NCBI GenBank assembly: GCA_946807835.1
Contig: OX327693.1
Location: 11,363,501 to 11,427,500, forward strand
DNA length: 64,000 bases
Direction of reading: 5' to 3'
Source of the DNA: Ailanthus altissimus
Lineage: Eukaryota; Streptophyta; Magnoliopsida; Sapindales; Simaroubaceae
A program made the translations under genes and the position numbers. The notes under the pieces were generated by a model. It saw nothing but the letters and a program-made list of their open reading frames with translations. It was not told the DNA's origin and made no database searches. Shown piece by piece: positions 24,321 to 35,871 of this stretch; the stretch's first letter is position 1, and every line of letters begins with the position of its first letter.

Positions 24321-24488
24321 AATTTATCATACACATTCAACAAACTATAATCATAAACATTCAACAAACTAATACAGCATAGGAACTGATCAATAACTAA
24401 AAATAACCATAGTCATATAACATTAAAAATTATAAATAACCCATTTTACTATAATGAAAATGTAAGAGCTATTAAAACATCTCTAGGC

Positions 24489-26931
24489 TTAATTATTATT
24501 GTATTCATTCTCTTGTTGATTCATATAAGTGTTATTAAATTGACTCTCTTCTTCTTGGAATGGCTCTTCCTCCTCGACTGGAATATCATAAACATTTCTA
24601 GGCTTGGTTTCCACCACAACATTCCATGTTGCATCTTTCAAACCTCGTAAATAGAAAACTTGAATTGCTTGAGATGTTAACACAAAAGGCTTTTGAGTGT
24701 TTAACTTTTTCCTTTTATTAACAGAAATCATTCCATAACGATCCCTTTTGTATCCTACTCCTTCTCGAGTTGTGTCAAACTAATCACAATTGATAACACA
24801 ACTTTATTTTTTTCTGTATAGTAGAGCTCAACAATTTCTTTCAATGTTCCATAGTAAGTGACATTATTACTTTCATTATCCCCTTTCACCATAACTCCAC
24901 TATTTTGGGTTTTTCTAGTCTTATCACGGTGCAATGTGTGGAATCTACATCTATTGATGTTGAAACCCGACTAATAATTTGCTCGCCTTTCAGGACCTCT
25001 AGTTAAAGAAAGCATTTGCTTATTAACTTGGCCATCATTATAGAGGTGTGTTATCTATAATTTATAAAAGGTTTGAATTTTAGTTGCTTTGATAAATTAA
25101 TTGAAATAATTGATAAGTATATATATTTTAATTGAAAGATTATCCCTACCTTTGTAGTGAACCATTCAACAAATTACTTTTTGTGTACTTCATCTACATT
25201 CATGTTTCCAGCATCAATAAGCATTTGTATATGTTCTCTATATAAACAACATATAATATCTTATTAGTCAATTCTAAAACTATAACTAAAAAAGTGATTG
25301 TGATTATTTCTTACTGTACAAAAGGCTCAGCTTCCTTGCAATTTTGCAAGATATAAAACGTGGCAGCTTTATAAAGTTCAAAATCCATTCCCTTTGAAAT
25401 AGGCTTTCTAAAAGGCTTATCGGGTATTGAGAAAATGGATAGATAAGGTTTATCATGTGAAGATTGACTAGTATTATCATTGCGCTCTAATCTATTAAAT
25501 TTAGTCTCAATATTGCTGATGTAACGTGAGCAAAATGTCAAGCATTCATCTGTTAAGTAACCTTTCTATAATGGAACCTTCTGGACAAACTTTATTACGT
25601 ACATAACTTTTAAGCTCACACAAATACCTATTTGAAAAGTCAAAATTATCTTAATTTATTTAATAATAAGATAATATAACTATACAAAAAATATATATAT
25701 TAAAAAAATACCTTTCTATTGAATACATCCACCTATATTGTACTGGACCAACCACTTCTGCTTTTCAAGCTAAATGAATTGGAAGGTGCACTATGATATA
25801 AAAAAAATAATGGAGGAAAGATTCTTTCCATTTGCAAAGGGTCAAGGGAATCTACTTTTCTAAAGACTCTATATCTTCTTCTATTAAAACCTTAGCATAT
25901 ACATCTTTGAAAAAGTAAAAAAGTTCAATCACAGCATCAAACACTTGTTTAGGCAAAAACTCTCACACTATAAAAGGCGTATCTGATGCACAACATGCAC
26001 ATGTTAACTTCCCTTTTATACTCCACCCAGACAAATAGGCGTAAGCAGGATAATCATTAACAGTCCACATAACTGCAACTCTCATTTGAAAATTTTGCTT
26101 TGATGAAATGTCATATGTTTCTATTCCTACTTCCCATAACTCCTTTAACTCATCAATCAATGGCCTCAAGTATATGTCAATATCATTACTATGAGCTTTT
26201 GGTCTTGGTATTGATAAAGACATAAACATGTAAGTCTTCTTCAAATACATCCAAGGTGGAAGATTGTATGAAAATAAAATTATTAGCCGTACACTATAAT
26301 TGACATTCATATTTCCAAAAGGGTTAAATCCATCTGTTGCTAATCCTAAACATACATTTCTGTGCTCAACTGCAAATGACTCATGAATAAGATCAAAGGA
26401 TTTCCAAGCCTCAGAAAATGCAGGATGTCATAGAATGCCATCTTTCACACTTTGCTCAAAAGGCCATTTCATGTCTACAATTGTCTTTAAAGACATGAAT
26501 AGCCTTTGAAGTCTTGAGGTTAGTGGAAAATAACGTAAACTTTTCCATGGAAGCTTTTTACCCTTCCCTTTATGACCTTTCTCATATGTCTTCCATCTAG
26601 AAGTATTACATGTTGGACAATGAGTTGCCTTTGCATGCTCTTTGTAATAAATGACACAATCATTCTAGCATGCATCAATTTTTTCATAATAGAGATCAAG
26701 ATCTTTAACAATTTTCTTAGCCTTATATTTTGATGCAAGTAACTTCTCACACATAAGAAATGCACCGATGATTATTTTAAGCAATATGTTAAAAGATTTG
26801 TTACTCCAACCATTAATGCACTTAAAGTGTATCAGTTTCATAATAAAGGACAAATTGGAGAACTTCACACATCCCGGATATAAAGGTTCATCAGCCTCTT
26901 CTACTAATTTATAAAAAGCTTTTGCATCCTT
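24489..26931 (-). pseudogene. CACTA TNP2 transposase remnant, main part
   Basis: The minus-strand order is as follows. 'DEPLYPGCVKFSNLSF' with 'KCINGWSNKSF' and 'YYEKIDAC' is the N-terminal half. 'HCPTCNTSRWK' is a zinc-binding patch. 'LATDGFNPFGNMNVNYS', 'YNLPPWMYLK', 'DIDIYLRPLIDELKELWEVG' and 'VMWTVNDYPAYAYLSGWS' with 'CACC' form the Transposase_21 core. Later come DUF4218-like and DUF4216-like parts, ending 'KPFVLTSQAIQVFY' with 'PRNVYDIPVEEEE' at the stop near 24489. Frameshifts and stops occur. The N-terminal continuation is on the other side of the MULE at 35344-35722. Confidence 0.88.
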
Positions 26932-26941
26932 GTTGGGGTTT
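26932..26941. repeat. MULE target-site duplication, left copy
   Basis: GTTGGGGTTT, identical to 35334-35343. MULEs normally make 9-11 bp duplications. Confidence 0.85.
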
Positions 26942-27110
26942 GAGAAAATTTTCAAGTTAACCAAAATTAACAATCTAACATTTATTTTGACCGAGTCAAA
27001 ATAATTTAAATTATCATAACTAAATTTACTTTTATTTACTATTTTATCCTTACTCTTAAATAAAACAAAAACAAAATTAAATTTCAAAAATAAAAAAAAT
27101 CTACCTACAA
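26942..27110. repeat. MULE terminal inverted repeat, left
   Basis: Pairs with 35190-35333 in reverse complement. The outer ~20 bases and the blocks TTTTGACCGA and ACTATTTTATCCTTA are shared. Internal indels make the pairing imperfect. Confidence 0.8.
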
Positions 27111-27419
27111 AAAAACCCTACCGACAAAAAACCCTACCAACACTCCTCCCTCTTTCTCTCTCATGGTTAACCAAGGAAATTTAACAAATTATCCACTCTA
27201 AAATTTGAAGATTGAAGTAATATTTAGTGTGAAGTTGAAAAAATCGAAAATGGGAGAAAGTTGGTAAGTTTATTTTTTATATTTAGTTTTTTATGGTTTT
27301 GAGTGATTTTAAAACTTAATTATTAGAAATGTGTAGATGTAGTATAAAAAAATAAGTTGAAAATATGTGTTAAATAAAAAATGGCCAAAAATGGCAGATT
27401 TCGGCCATTTTCTTGCCTA

Positions 27420-27795
27420 ACACGCGTCGATGCATACTTATACACGCTTCTAGCGACAAGCGCATAGAAGCACGCACCACCGAGTTAGGTGCATGCCGTT
27501 GGGTTCACCTGCGTGGCGCGCGCCCAACGGCGTACGCCTAACACCGTTGGTACATTCCATGCCGTCGGGCCTACCCGTGTGGCGCCCACCACGCAGGTGA
27601 ACCCAACGGCGTGTGCCTAATGCCGTTGGCGCATTCCACGCCATTGGCCGTGCGCCACACCGGCACGCCTAGCGACATGGCAAGCACCAACGACATTAAG
27701 CATTGGGGGCACACTGTGGCCTGGGTGGAGCACGCCTGACGGTGTACAGCGCGACACATGACCCGCACCTGACGGTCGGTCGCTGTTTGCCACAT
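27420..27795. repeat. GC-rich subterminal island of the MULE with inverted and direct repeats
   Basis: A sharply GC-rich block sits in AT-rich surroundings. A perfect 21-bp inverted repeat pairs 27496-27516 with 27589-27609 (spacer 72 bp). A direct repeat of about 40 bp with a 79-bp period pairs 27524-27563 with 27603-27642. CCGTTGG/CCAACGG is the recurring core. The short frames on the minus strand here are repeat translations and not genes. Smaller GC-rich blocks on the opposite side of the MULE are at 34107-34240, 34587-34676 and 34933-34972. Confidence 0.8.
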
Positions 27796-28014
27796 GGCAA
27801 TTTAGATTTTTTTATTAATTTAAAAATAAATATTTTGGTTCATTTATATTATTTAATTTAATAATCTTAAATTGTTTAATTATTATGTAAATATTTTTGT
27901 TATTATTTTGTCAATATTAATATTAGTTAGTTGTAATAAAAATCTTGATTTAATAGTTAGTTATATGTCGATTATTGTGAATATTATATGTTAATAATTT
28001 TTTTAGAAAGGAGA

Positions 28015-30950
28015 ATGTCTCAAAAGACTACGTAATTGCAGAAAATAATTTCTACCGAGAGAACGTACATACTTACTCAAAGTTATGGGTTATACGAAAT
28101 ATAAAAAATAAATTGACTTCAAGGCAAGTAGAAATATTTAAAACCACATATTTTGATTATTTTTTTGATGTATCAAATATTTCATTCTCAGGTATTTTAG
28201 CACATGAGATTTTATTAAAATGTGTACATACCAAAAATTTATATGAAGAATTATGGTTCTATATAGGCAAAAGACGTATTAAATTCTCTTGTCAAGAATT
28301 TTATTTGATTACTAGTTTGAGGATGGAGAATTATCCTGTACTAAGTGGGTTAGGTGATAGACTATGGAGTAAATATTTTTCGGGTAGAAGTAAGTTGACT
28401 TACAGGGATTTGGATCCGTGGTTCATGAGCGTTACATTTGACGATGATGTAGATGCAGTAAAAATATGTCTGTTTTATGTATTTCATAAATTGTTAATAC
28501 CGCGTGATCGGAATAGAACCATATAATATTTTGTACTTCATTTCGTAGATAATTTAGATGAGTTTAATACTTTTCCTTAGGGCACGATTGCATGGACTGT
28601 ACTCTACAATAGTTTATGCACGGCTCCAATTAAAAAGTTAGTGAAGGTTAAAAAAGCGGGCGCTCTGGATAAGAAATCATACAACTTATACTCATTTAGT
28701 CACGCATTCTTGGTGAGTAATTCTATTTTTTCGATTCATTACCATATTGGGATACATAAAAATTTATTTTGTTGATATTGTAATTTTTGAATTTATTATC
28801 ATTTTAGGGGTGGATCTACGAGGTGATCCTAAAGTGTGGGGAGATGTTTAACAACAGGAATGGAGACTATTTTTCGCATATTCTAAATTGGTCTGGTACG
28901 GGTACCCTATTATACGAAAACGTCACAAACGTCCTCTTCGATGGTGTTGAGGTATGCTTTTACGTTCAACCAAAAATAGATATAATTTCCTTATAACTTT
29001 TGTTATGTTTTATAATAATAATTAATAAATTTAAAATATTATAAAGGCTTTAGAGGTTAATAGGAAGTTGGTACCCCACAAACATGAGAAAAGTGCAGAC
29101 TATCGCGTGGCAGTAAACTTGCGCATTCTATCAAAAAAATGGGAGGAAGTCTTAAGTTAGAGAAAGTTGATATCTCGAACACCCAATTCACCGATGATCT
29201 GCAGCTTGACTACGAATTTTAAGCCCCGCCAGTGACTAAATCAACGGTATAATAATTTAATTTGTTTTCTTTGAATTATAATTACTTATGTTGTTGATGA
29301 GTATTAGCTTGTGAAAATTAATTATAATAACTTATGTATAGTTTGAGTCTGACACGTCATCATCACAATATCATGTCCTGGAGAAGAGGATGGATGATCT
29401 TGAAAAAATGATATTTACCAAGATTAATAAGGCTAACTCACAGCTTTCCGTCAAGATTGATAAGGCTGAAGAAAATACCTTACATCAGATATCTCTCTTG
29501 GTGCAATAGTTTAAGCCAGCCAATATCTCTGAGGATGTAGGGCAAAGTATGGTACGTTTTAAACCTAAATTACATTGGGTACAAAGTTTAACAAGTCAAT
29601 ACATTAACTGGTATTGTTTGGTTTTGTAGGGTACATAATTCATGGCTGCTGACTTTCAGATATTTGCTCTTACCAGCGAGTCTCACCAACAGTTATTTGC
29701 TCTTGTAGCTGATAGCCCTACAAATGTAAAAATTATACTTGCTCCGTTGGATGAAAACATGAGCAAGTATGGGTGCCTTCATAAGAAAGCAGCAGCTCAA
29801 GTCAATCTATATACCAATCTGTTGAAAAAGCCCATGAAAAAGAAACTTGTGGAATTGTAAGTAGCACCTACAATTGACGTAAATGAGAAGCTAATTCCTA
29901 TTGATCAGGTTAAATATACTGAGCTTCTAGATTGGATAAAAAACAATGACCTAACACAACGGGTTCATTTGGATGGACTCGATCCTAACTACACATCGTT
30001 TAATGAGCTACTACAAGACTGGCTTGACAATTCGGTGAGGACTAGTTTTTATTTTTTTGGTTTTGTGAGTTGTCTAATAGTATCAAAACTTATACACATT
30101 CTTTGTTTTGCAGCACATAAATGAATATTTAAAGGTTTTGCGTTTACATCAAAGAACACTTTTTGACATGTACTCACAAGATTGCACAACTGCAGATGCA
30201 TATTTTTACGTGAGCTATTATGTTACCTGTTTATTGTGCATATAATATTATCATACTATTGTATATATTAACTATTAACAAGTTTAACGAGTATCTTTTA
30301 TTTGTCTTTAGGAGTACATTCAAAAAATGTGTCGAACGTCCTTCACTGCTAATCCTCTAGACAATGATGAATAGTTTAAAATGTTGTTGGCTTATGCACT
30401 CAGAACAAAGCTAGAGTTACTTGGTGCTAAATTATGGGCATTGGTCAACAAGGTACTTTTTAAGAACAATAATGATTTTTTACTGTGCATGTAACAACAT
30501 TAAATTCAAAATAATACAATAATTATTTTTGTAGGTATATATCTCTCTGAATATCAATCAACAACATTGGATTATAGCAGATCTCGACCTTGTTTGGATG
30601 GTAATTATTCTTTATGATTCCAGCATGAACAGCCATTTAGACAAGTCCATCATGAAATTTATAGAGCCTCTACGTGTTGCAATGCCTTTGTACCTTCAAA
30701 GGTGTAAATTTTATAGTTTGAGGGGCATACAAAGCCCAAATGTGTTTCCTTAGCCGGTGCATCGTATGCGGGAGAATGTGTTGCAACAAGAGGTCGAGAA
30801 TGGGGACTGTGGCGTCTTCGTCTGTATGTATATTGAATATCTTATGTTAGGTCGGCCATTTGACTAATTCCCTGACATTGGTACCTTTTATAGACAAAAG
30901 ATGGCTGTTGATTTGTGGACCGCTGCTTCATAGATATTTAGTACTATAAT
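28015..30950 (+). pseudogene. Ulp1-like C48 cysteine protease gene with DUF1985 domain (MULE passenger)
   Basis: The frame opens near ATGTCTCAAAAG (28015). The DUF1985-type N-terminal region reads 'VEIFKTTYFDYFFDVSNISF', 'ELWFYIGKRRIKFSCQEFYL' and 'ITSLRMENYPV', then 'KKSYNLYSFSHAFL'. GT-AG introns are seen at 28713-28807 and about 28952-29046, and further ones are likely near 29250-29340, 29550-29630, 30033-30113 and 30460-30535. The C-terminal Peptidase_C48 region keeps the His (INQQHW, about 30559), the Asp (LYDSS, about 30614) and the Cys (VENGDCGVFVC, about 30802). The family cleaves SUMO-like conjugates. Stops (near 28526, 29155, 29510, 30374, 30753) and one frameshift at an A run near 29137 make it a pseudogene. 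It converges on MURA. Confidence 0.85.
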
Positions 30951-31130
30951 TTTTTATATGCATTTATGTCATATTATTTATTTTGCGGCCGTTGATTTGG
31001 GTGTATGTGTACGGAGGTGAGATATAATTAAATAAAAGTGTATTTTTTCAATATGACAGGTTTGGGAACGTCCATATTATATGGGAGATTCTGCCAAAAT
31101 TTCATGAAAATTATCAACATCAATACTAAA

Positions 31131-31226
31131 GACAAGTGCATTAAAATAAGTAAATATGTAATACAAAGTACAAGTACATTATGAAACAAGTGCATTACAA
31201 AATAAATGCATTACAAAATAAGTGTA
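31131..31226 (+). repeat. Short tandem repeat between the two MULE genes
   Basis: Degenerate units of about 17-20 bp related to ACAAGTGCATTACAAAATAA occur four to five times in the short gap between the convergent Ulp1 and MURA genes. Confidence 0.7.
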
Positions 31227-31436
31227 CAGAAGTGATGAAGCTCGACTCTTATACATAATTAAGCCTCATGGTACAGCTCGTTTTCATATATTTTCCATAT
31301 TTTTCAGATCCATCTGAAACAAAAAAAATTTAAATACTAGCTTTATATTATAGTGAAATTAAATATCAATAAGGTAGATTTTATAAACGAATATTCATCA
31401 CCTGCTCTGTAAATGTACAGTGTTTTGACACGTTTG

Positions 31437-33720
31437 TCAGTTATGTCCATGTTGTCTACAACAACTACATATATTCTTTGATGGTTCCTCTCCTTGAGAT
31501 AGAATCTGATTCTTCTGACGACTGCCTGATTGACAATATGCTATCGAAGGCTGAATGTCCATATTTTTCAAATACTCCGGGACTATCCAATTTGACACTT
31601 GGCCAACCAAAAGTACTGGCTCGCTATTGGTACGAAATAAAGTCTCAGATATGTAATAAGTCAAACAAAGACTCTCGTGTGATAATTTGATGTATTTACA
31701 TACAGCAAGTGCTTGGGAATAAGGCAGTTGTCGATAATCAAACTTCCGATAGCTACATATTCTTTCGCTAATGTCTTTTATCCAGTTTACTCCACCATCC
31801 ATAACTACAAATAGTAAATCATTAACAGGATAAATTGTCATTCGACTTACGTCATTGTTATGTTTCATGACTTTATGATGTGCCTAGTTCGTCAAGACAT
31901 TCGTCATATTTTGTGCTGCCAATCGTCTATGGTAAAATTATAATTACGTTAGCTCCCGCATTCACTCCACCAAATTAGTCACCGGAAGCTTTTTTGCTTC
32001 TTTTGCAACTATATTAATGCTCTCAGGGATATTAGTAGTCATAACGCCGCACCTTCTGAAAGCACTAGATGATCGTGCCCATCTCACCGTACCAACATTT
32101 TCCTCCAAATACTTTGTTACGTCGAGTCTCATTTGTCGCATCTTGTTTAATTGTTATTGAAAATCTGGGACACGATAAGCTTTGGTAGTAGTGAAGTAGG
32201 CAAATAGGTATACTTATTTTTTAAACTTTTCTGATGGTAACTTGTATTTTGTCATCAAATTTCCTTTCAAATAATAGATGCAGAACCCATGATATGTATG
32301 AGGTAACACACTCTATATAACCCTCTCAATACTGGCGTGTCAATAAGATATAAAGACAAGATTCTAATGATCTGCAATAACTCCCTACAGTTTAACCATA
32401 AACCACTCCTAAGAAGTATCATTTTCTGAGTCAGCAATTCCCCAAGCCAATGGAAAAATCTGATTGTTTCCATCTTTACAAATGACCACAAACATTGTAC
32501 CAAGATAGGAACCTTTCAAACATATTCCATCCACTACAATCACCGGTTGAATTGATGAATTAAAACCTCTGATGCAGGGTTTTAAAGCCAAAAAAATAAC
32601 TTGAAGTAATTATCTGCATCAGTTTCCAAAGGAGTAATCGTACCTAGTTTATTTTGTTGCAACACATAGTTGTACGCACGAAGCAATCTGAATGAATTCT
32701 CTAGAGCACCTCTTATCAATCTTAATGCATACTCCCTAGCATGCCAAGATGTAGTATACATTATATGAACAATGAATATTTCACGTATGTCTGCTAGAAT
32801 GTCTTTCAGCCTATAGTTTCTATTGATCGATGTAAACTTATTTTTGATTACTTTAGCAATAATTCGGCTCTTGACTTGTTGGTGACCATCCCATAATTGA
32901 CTCAAAACACAAGTGTGCTCTGCATCTACTCATCTTACAATAAAAAAATGTCGCCCTTCTATCGACACTGTCCGTAATCTCCACTTGCAGTTGTCATCAT
33001 CGCATTTCAACTCGAAACGATCTTTGCTGGACTTGTAAAATATAAAGCTCCATTTTCCCTTCAGTGCAACCATACTTATAGCTTCATGAATTTTATCTTT
33101 GTTGTTATACAATTTTCCTACAAATATATCACCAATCCTAGTACAAAATATTTTTTTTCGATATATTCAAGTCAAATTGTGGCATTTCAAGCTGAAATTG
33201 AAATGAGTTTTCTACCTTAACCCTTTCTTCTCTACCATAATCATTATTATCATCATCATCATCATCACCAGCATCATCATTTTCATCCCCAATCTCTTCA
33301 TAATCATTATCATCCTCATCATCATTATCATCATCATTATCATTATCATTATTTCTACCATTATCATCAACCTCGTAACCATGATTATCATTCTCATAAT
33401 GTTCCTCATTTTTTTCCTTATTACTTACATTATATCCAACATCTTAACCAATATCATAGCCAAGATCAATACCAACATCTCCATATATCTGAGTATTATA
33501 ATATATATAGCCTCGTTGTTCATTGAACATTAGAGGAGAATAATGACAATCCTCCGAGAAATTTGGAATATACACAGGAGTTGCCGATGTGAATTACTTA
33601 GCATAACTTTCTTTTTGCTCCGTGGGTGCTTCTGCATTACTTTCAGGTTCTTGAGCATTTACTGTTATATAAAGAGGTGTAGCCATATTATTCTATAAGC
33701 TCAACCACAATATTGCATCG
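31437..33720 (-). pseudogene. MULE transposase MURA
   Basis: The minus-strand order begins with an acidic Asp/Asn-rich N-terminal spacer (33365-33236). The Mutator DNA-binding domain follows: 'HEAISMVALKGKWSFIFYKS', 'RFELKCDDDNCKWRLRTV' and 'GRHFFIVR'. The MULE catalytic region reads 'PVIVVDGICLKGSYLGTMFV', then 'DGNNQIFPLAWGIADSEND'. The C-terminus has a SWIM-like block ('RQLPYSQALAVCKYIKLS', where the usual PCSH is PYSQ) and a CCHC-like 'CSCCRQHGHN'. Frameshifts occur near 32905-32930 and 32582-32591, with others at 32267-31868. The SWIM zinc ligands are partly lost. Confidence 0.88.
33236..33365 (-). repeat. (ATC/ATT)n low-complexity tract coding for an Asp/Asn run
   Basis: Repeated TCATCATCA and TTATCATTATC units. 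In the MURA frame they encode a long Asp/Asn run; in another minus frame they give a Met/Ile-rich run with no meaning. Acidic N-terminal spacers are common in plant MURA proteins. Confidence 0.85.
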
Positions 33721-34106
33721 TCGTCATTTTCAAGTAAAATGGGTCTCAACTTTATAGTACTTGAAGGAACCTCAAAATTGAGAATTACTTATAATGCACT
33801 TGATCAACTCCTAAAAGATGACAAATTCTTCTCAACGACGCTTATATCTAATATTTTTTAGAACTACCATATGCATATTTTGATATCTGATGTATCTTTC
33901 AAAACCATCATTACAGCTCTCTCATCTTCTCCCAAAACATATAATGGTCAAAATTTGCGACACGATCAATGGCACCTGAAAAAATACAACGTAATTTTAA
34001 TTTAATTATATATATAACTAAATTAAAAATAAAACTAAATATATAAATATTTATATATATACACGTATATATTCAATATAAATATATAAAATAAAAAAAC
34101 AATTTG

Positions 34107-34972
34107 GTGGTGGTGCCACGGTGGTGCGCAATCATATGTGCGCATGAGCGCTTTGTTGTGACTTGTGCTTATGCCTATTGCGCATGAGTGCCTTGTTGTG
34201 ACTGGTACAACCATGCGCCTTCTCACGCACCATCCATGATAATCGAGTTTAATCATCTATTACATTTCTCATCTATTACACTCATTTTTAATTTAAATAT
34301 AAACATTACTACTAATTAAAAAATAAATAAAATAAACTTACTAGTTTTCAACTTCAACTAATTCTTCTAAATCTTCAAAATACCGTCGCATTTAAGAAAT
34401 GTTTTCAAAATTGGTAACAAATCTAATATCTCTTCTAAGAGAGGTGGGTTTGCGAGAGAGAAACTTTTAAGACGAGGAGTTTTTAAAAGAATGATGATAT
34501 TATTTTGTGAGGGGTAAAATAATATAAAATAGTATATTTGATTTAATATATTACATATTTAAATAAAATAAATAAAGAAAATAAAAAGCTTACGGGCGCG
34601 CGCCTCACGCATGCGCCCAAAGCAAAGCCTTACGAGGCGCATCTCTTAGGCGCACGCCCAACGCATGCACCTCAAGGCTTTGCTTTTTAATTTTAATTTT
34701 ATTTTCACTTGTTTTCAAAAAAATTTAATTTATTTTTAAAATAATTAATTTATAAAAAATAAAATGTTATTTAATTAAATAATTTATATTATTTAATTAC
34801 AATATAATTTTTTCATTAATTTAATAAAAATGGAAAAATTTTATTTTTAATTTTTTTACTATTTATTTTATTTTTTAAAATAAAAATTAAAAATTTTTAA
34901 TTTATTAAAAAAGAAAAAAAAATCAACAAAGGTTGTTGGGCGCGCATGCCTTGGCGCGCGCCTAGCAAGTGT
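34107..34972. repeat. GC-rich blocks in the right subterminal region of the MULE
   Basis: Three islands occur in very AT-rich DNA. 34107-34240 contains a duplicated 'GCGCATGAG(C/T)GC(T/C)TTGTTGTGAC' unit. 34587-34676 contains GCGCGCGCCTCACGCATGCGC. 34933-34972 contains GGGCGCGCATGCCTTGGCGC. They mirror the left island at 27420-27795 in composition, though not obviously in sequence. Confidence 0.7.
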
Positions 34973-35189
34973 TTTTCTTTTTAATTTTAAAATTTTACTT
35001 TTTAACTTATTTTTAAATTAATTATTTTTAATTCATTTATAAAAAAATAAAAAGTTAATTAATTAAATAATTTATATTATTTAATTACAATATTATTTTT
35101 TAAAAACTATTATTGCTATTATAAATAATTTTTTCATAATTAATTATTTAAAAATTAATGTTTTTAATTAATTTATAAAAAAAAATAAA

Positions 35190-35333
35190 AGATTAAATAA
35201 GAAAAAAATTATTAAAATTACAATAAGGATAAAATAGTCAGCGTAACATATATTTGGTTAATAAAACTTAAAATATTTAACTTCGGTCAAAAATATTTTT
35301 ATTTTAAATTACTGGTCAACTTCAAAAATTTCC
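35190..35333. repeat. MULE terminal inverted repeat, right
   Basis: The outermost bases on the plus strand are GGTCAACTTCAAAAATTTCC, the complement of the left end with few changes. Confidence 0.8.
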
Positions 35334-35343
35334 GTTGGGGTTT
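35334..35343. repeat. MULE target-site duplication, right copy
   Basis: GTTGGGGTTT, identical to 26932-26941. Confidence 0.85.
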
Positions 35344-35722
35344 TTTGAATAAATATCTTCAATTAAACCATGCATCATCATGTTCTTCTGCATCTATCAT
35401 TTCATCTCTATCACCATCATTTTCACTATAACTATCATAATCTTCCCTATGCAAAAACCAAGTTGTATAGTTAGGCAAAATGCTTATAAATAAGAGATGT
35501 TAGTGCACTTCATGTTTATACCTTTTGCAACATTTTATACAAGGACAACAAAACTTTTTATTTGAAGTATCAACATGTATGCATAATCAATAAACATTTG
35601 AATTTCATCAAAATAATCTCTTGTTTATCTTCCATATTGCATCCAAGATCTTTCAATCGTCATTATTTCTAATAATCCTGCATTATCATTTTTTTAATAA
35701 TCAACATCTTTAGATACTTTGT
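35344..35722 (-). pseudogene. CACTA TNP2 N-terminal piece (transposase-associated domain)
   Basis: The minus strand reads 'IERSWMQYGRQTRDYFDEIQ' then 'MFIDYAYM'. This is the start of the plant transposase-associated domain (consensus 'M.rSWM..gR...ey..Gv..Fl.fA'). It continues with a poorly kept Cys/Lys-rich segment and 'LTIQLGFCIGKI'. The rest of TNP2 resumes at 26931 on the far side of the MULE. Confidence 0.8.
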
Positions 35723-35837
35723 AGAGGTGGAGAAATCATGGACAAATTACAGTTGTCGACTTTCTTGCACAAATCTCAATCATTTATCTTATAATTCAAA
35801 GGTTTAGTTAAATATTTCTAGCCTTATTTAAACAATG

Positions 35838-35871
<34 letters not shown>

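Larger units (their letters stand above)
26942..35333. mobile_element. Mutator-like element (MULE) with MURA and Ulp1 protease genes
   Basis: An 8392-bp insertion is flanked by a perfect 10-bp duplication. Its terminal inverted repeats start GAGAAAATTTTCAAGTTAACC (left) and GGAAATTTTTGAAGTTGACC (right, reverse complement). Similarity continues inward (TTTTGACCGA, then ACTATTTTATCCTTA). It interrupts the CACTA TNP2 gene and restores its reading order when removed. Inside are an Ulp1-type protease gene (+) near the left end and a MURA transposase gene (-) near the right end, convergent. The termini contain GC-rich blocks. It belongs with the plant MULEs that carry Ulp1-like passengers (Kaonashi/KI-type, established knowledge). 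Confidence 0.9.
14397..35722 (-). mobile_element. CACTA (En/Spm) transposon, minus-strand genes, heavily interrupted
   Basis: The left end begins AACTACAAGAAAAATG, one base away from the plant CACTA terminal repeat CACTACAAGAAAAAT. It is followed by several hundred bases rich in subterminal motifs (GTCGAAA, TTTCGAC, GGTCGT). Inside are a TNP1-type gene (15660-18080) and a TNP2 transposase gene (24489-26931 and 35344-35722), both minus-strand and in the expected order (TNP2 upstream of TNP1). A copia element sits between the two genes and a MULE sits within TNP2. The right terminus was not located with confidence; the element probably continues past 35722, and a candidate subterminal region lies at 37950-38223. 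Confidence 0.75.

Noticed and set aside
27450..27795. Overlapping minus-strand frames in the GC-rich MULE island
   Set aside because: They translate inverted and direct repeats, have no domain-like pattern, and differ from the MULE's two real genes.
33212..33409. Met/Ile-rich 65-codon frame on the minus strand
   Set aside because: It is an off-frame translation of the ATC/ATT repeat in the MURA gene.
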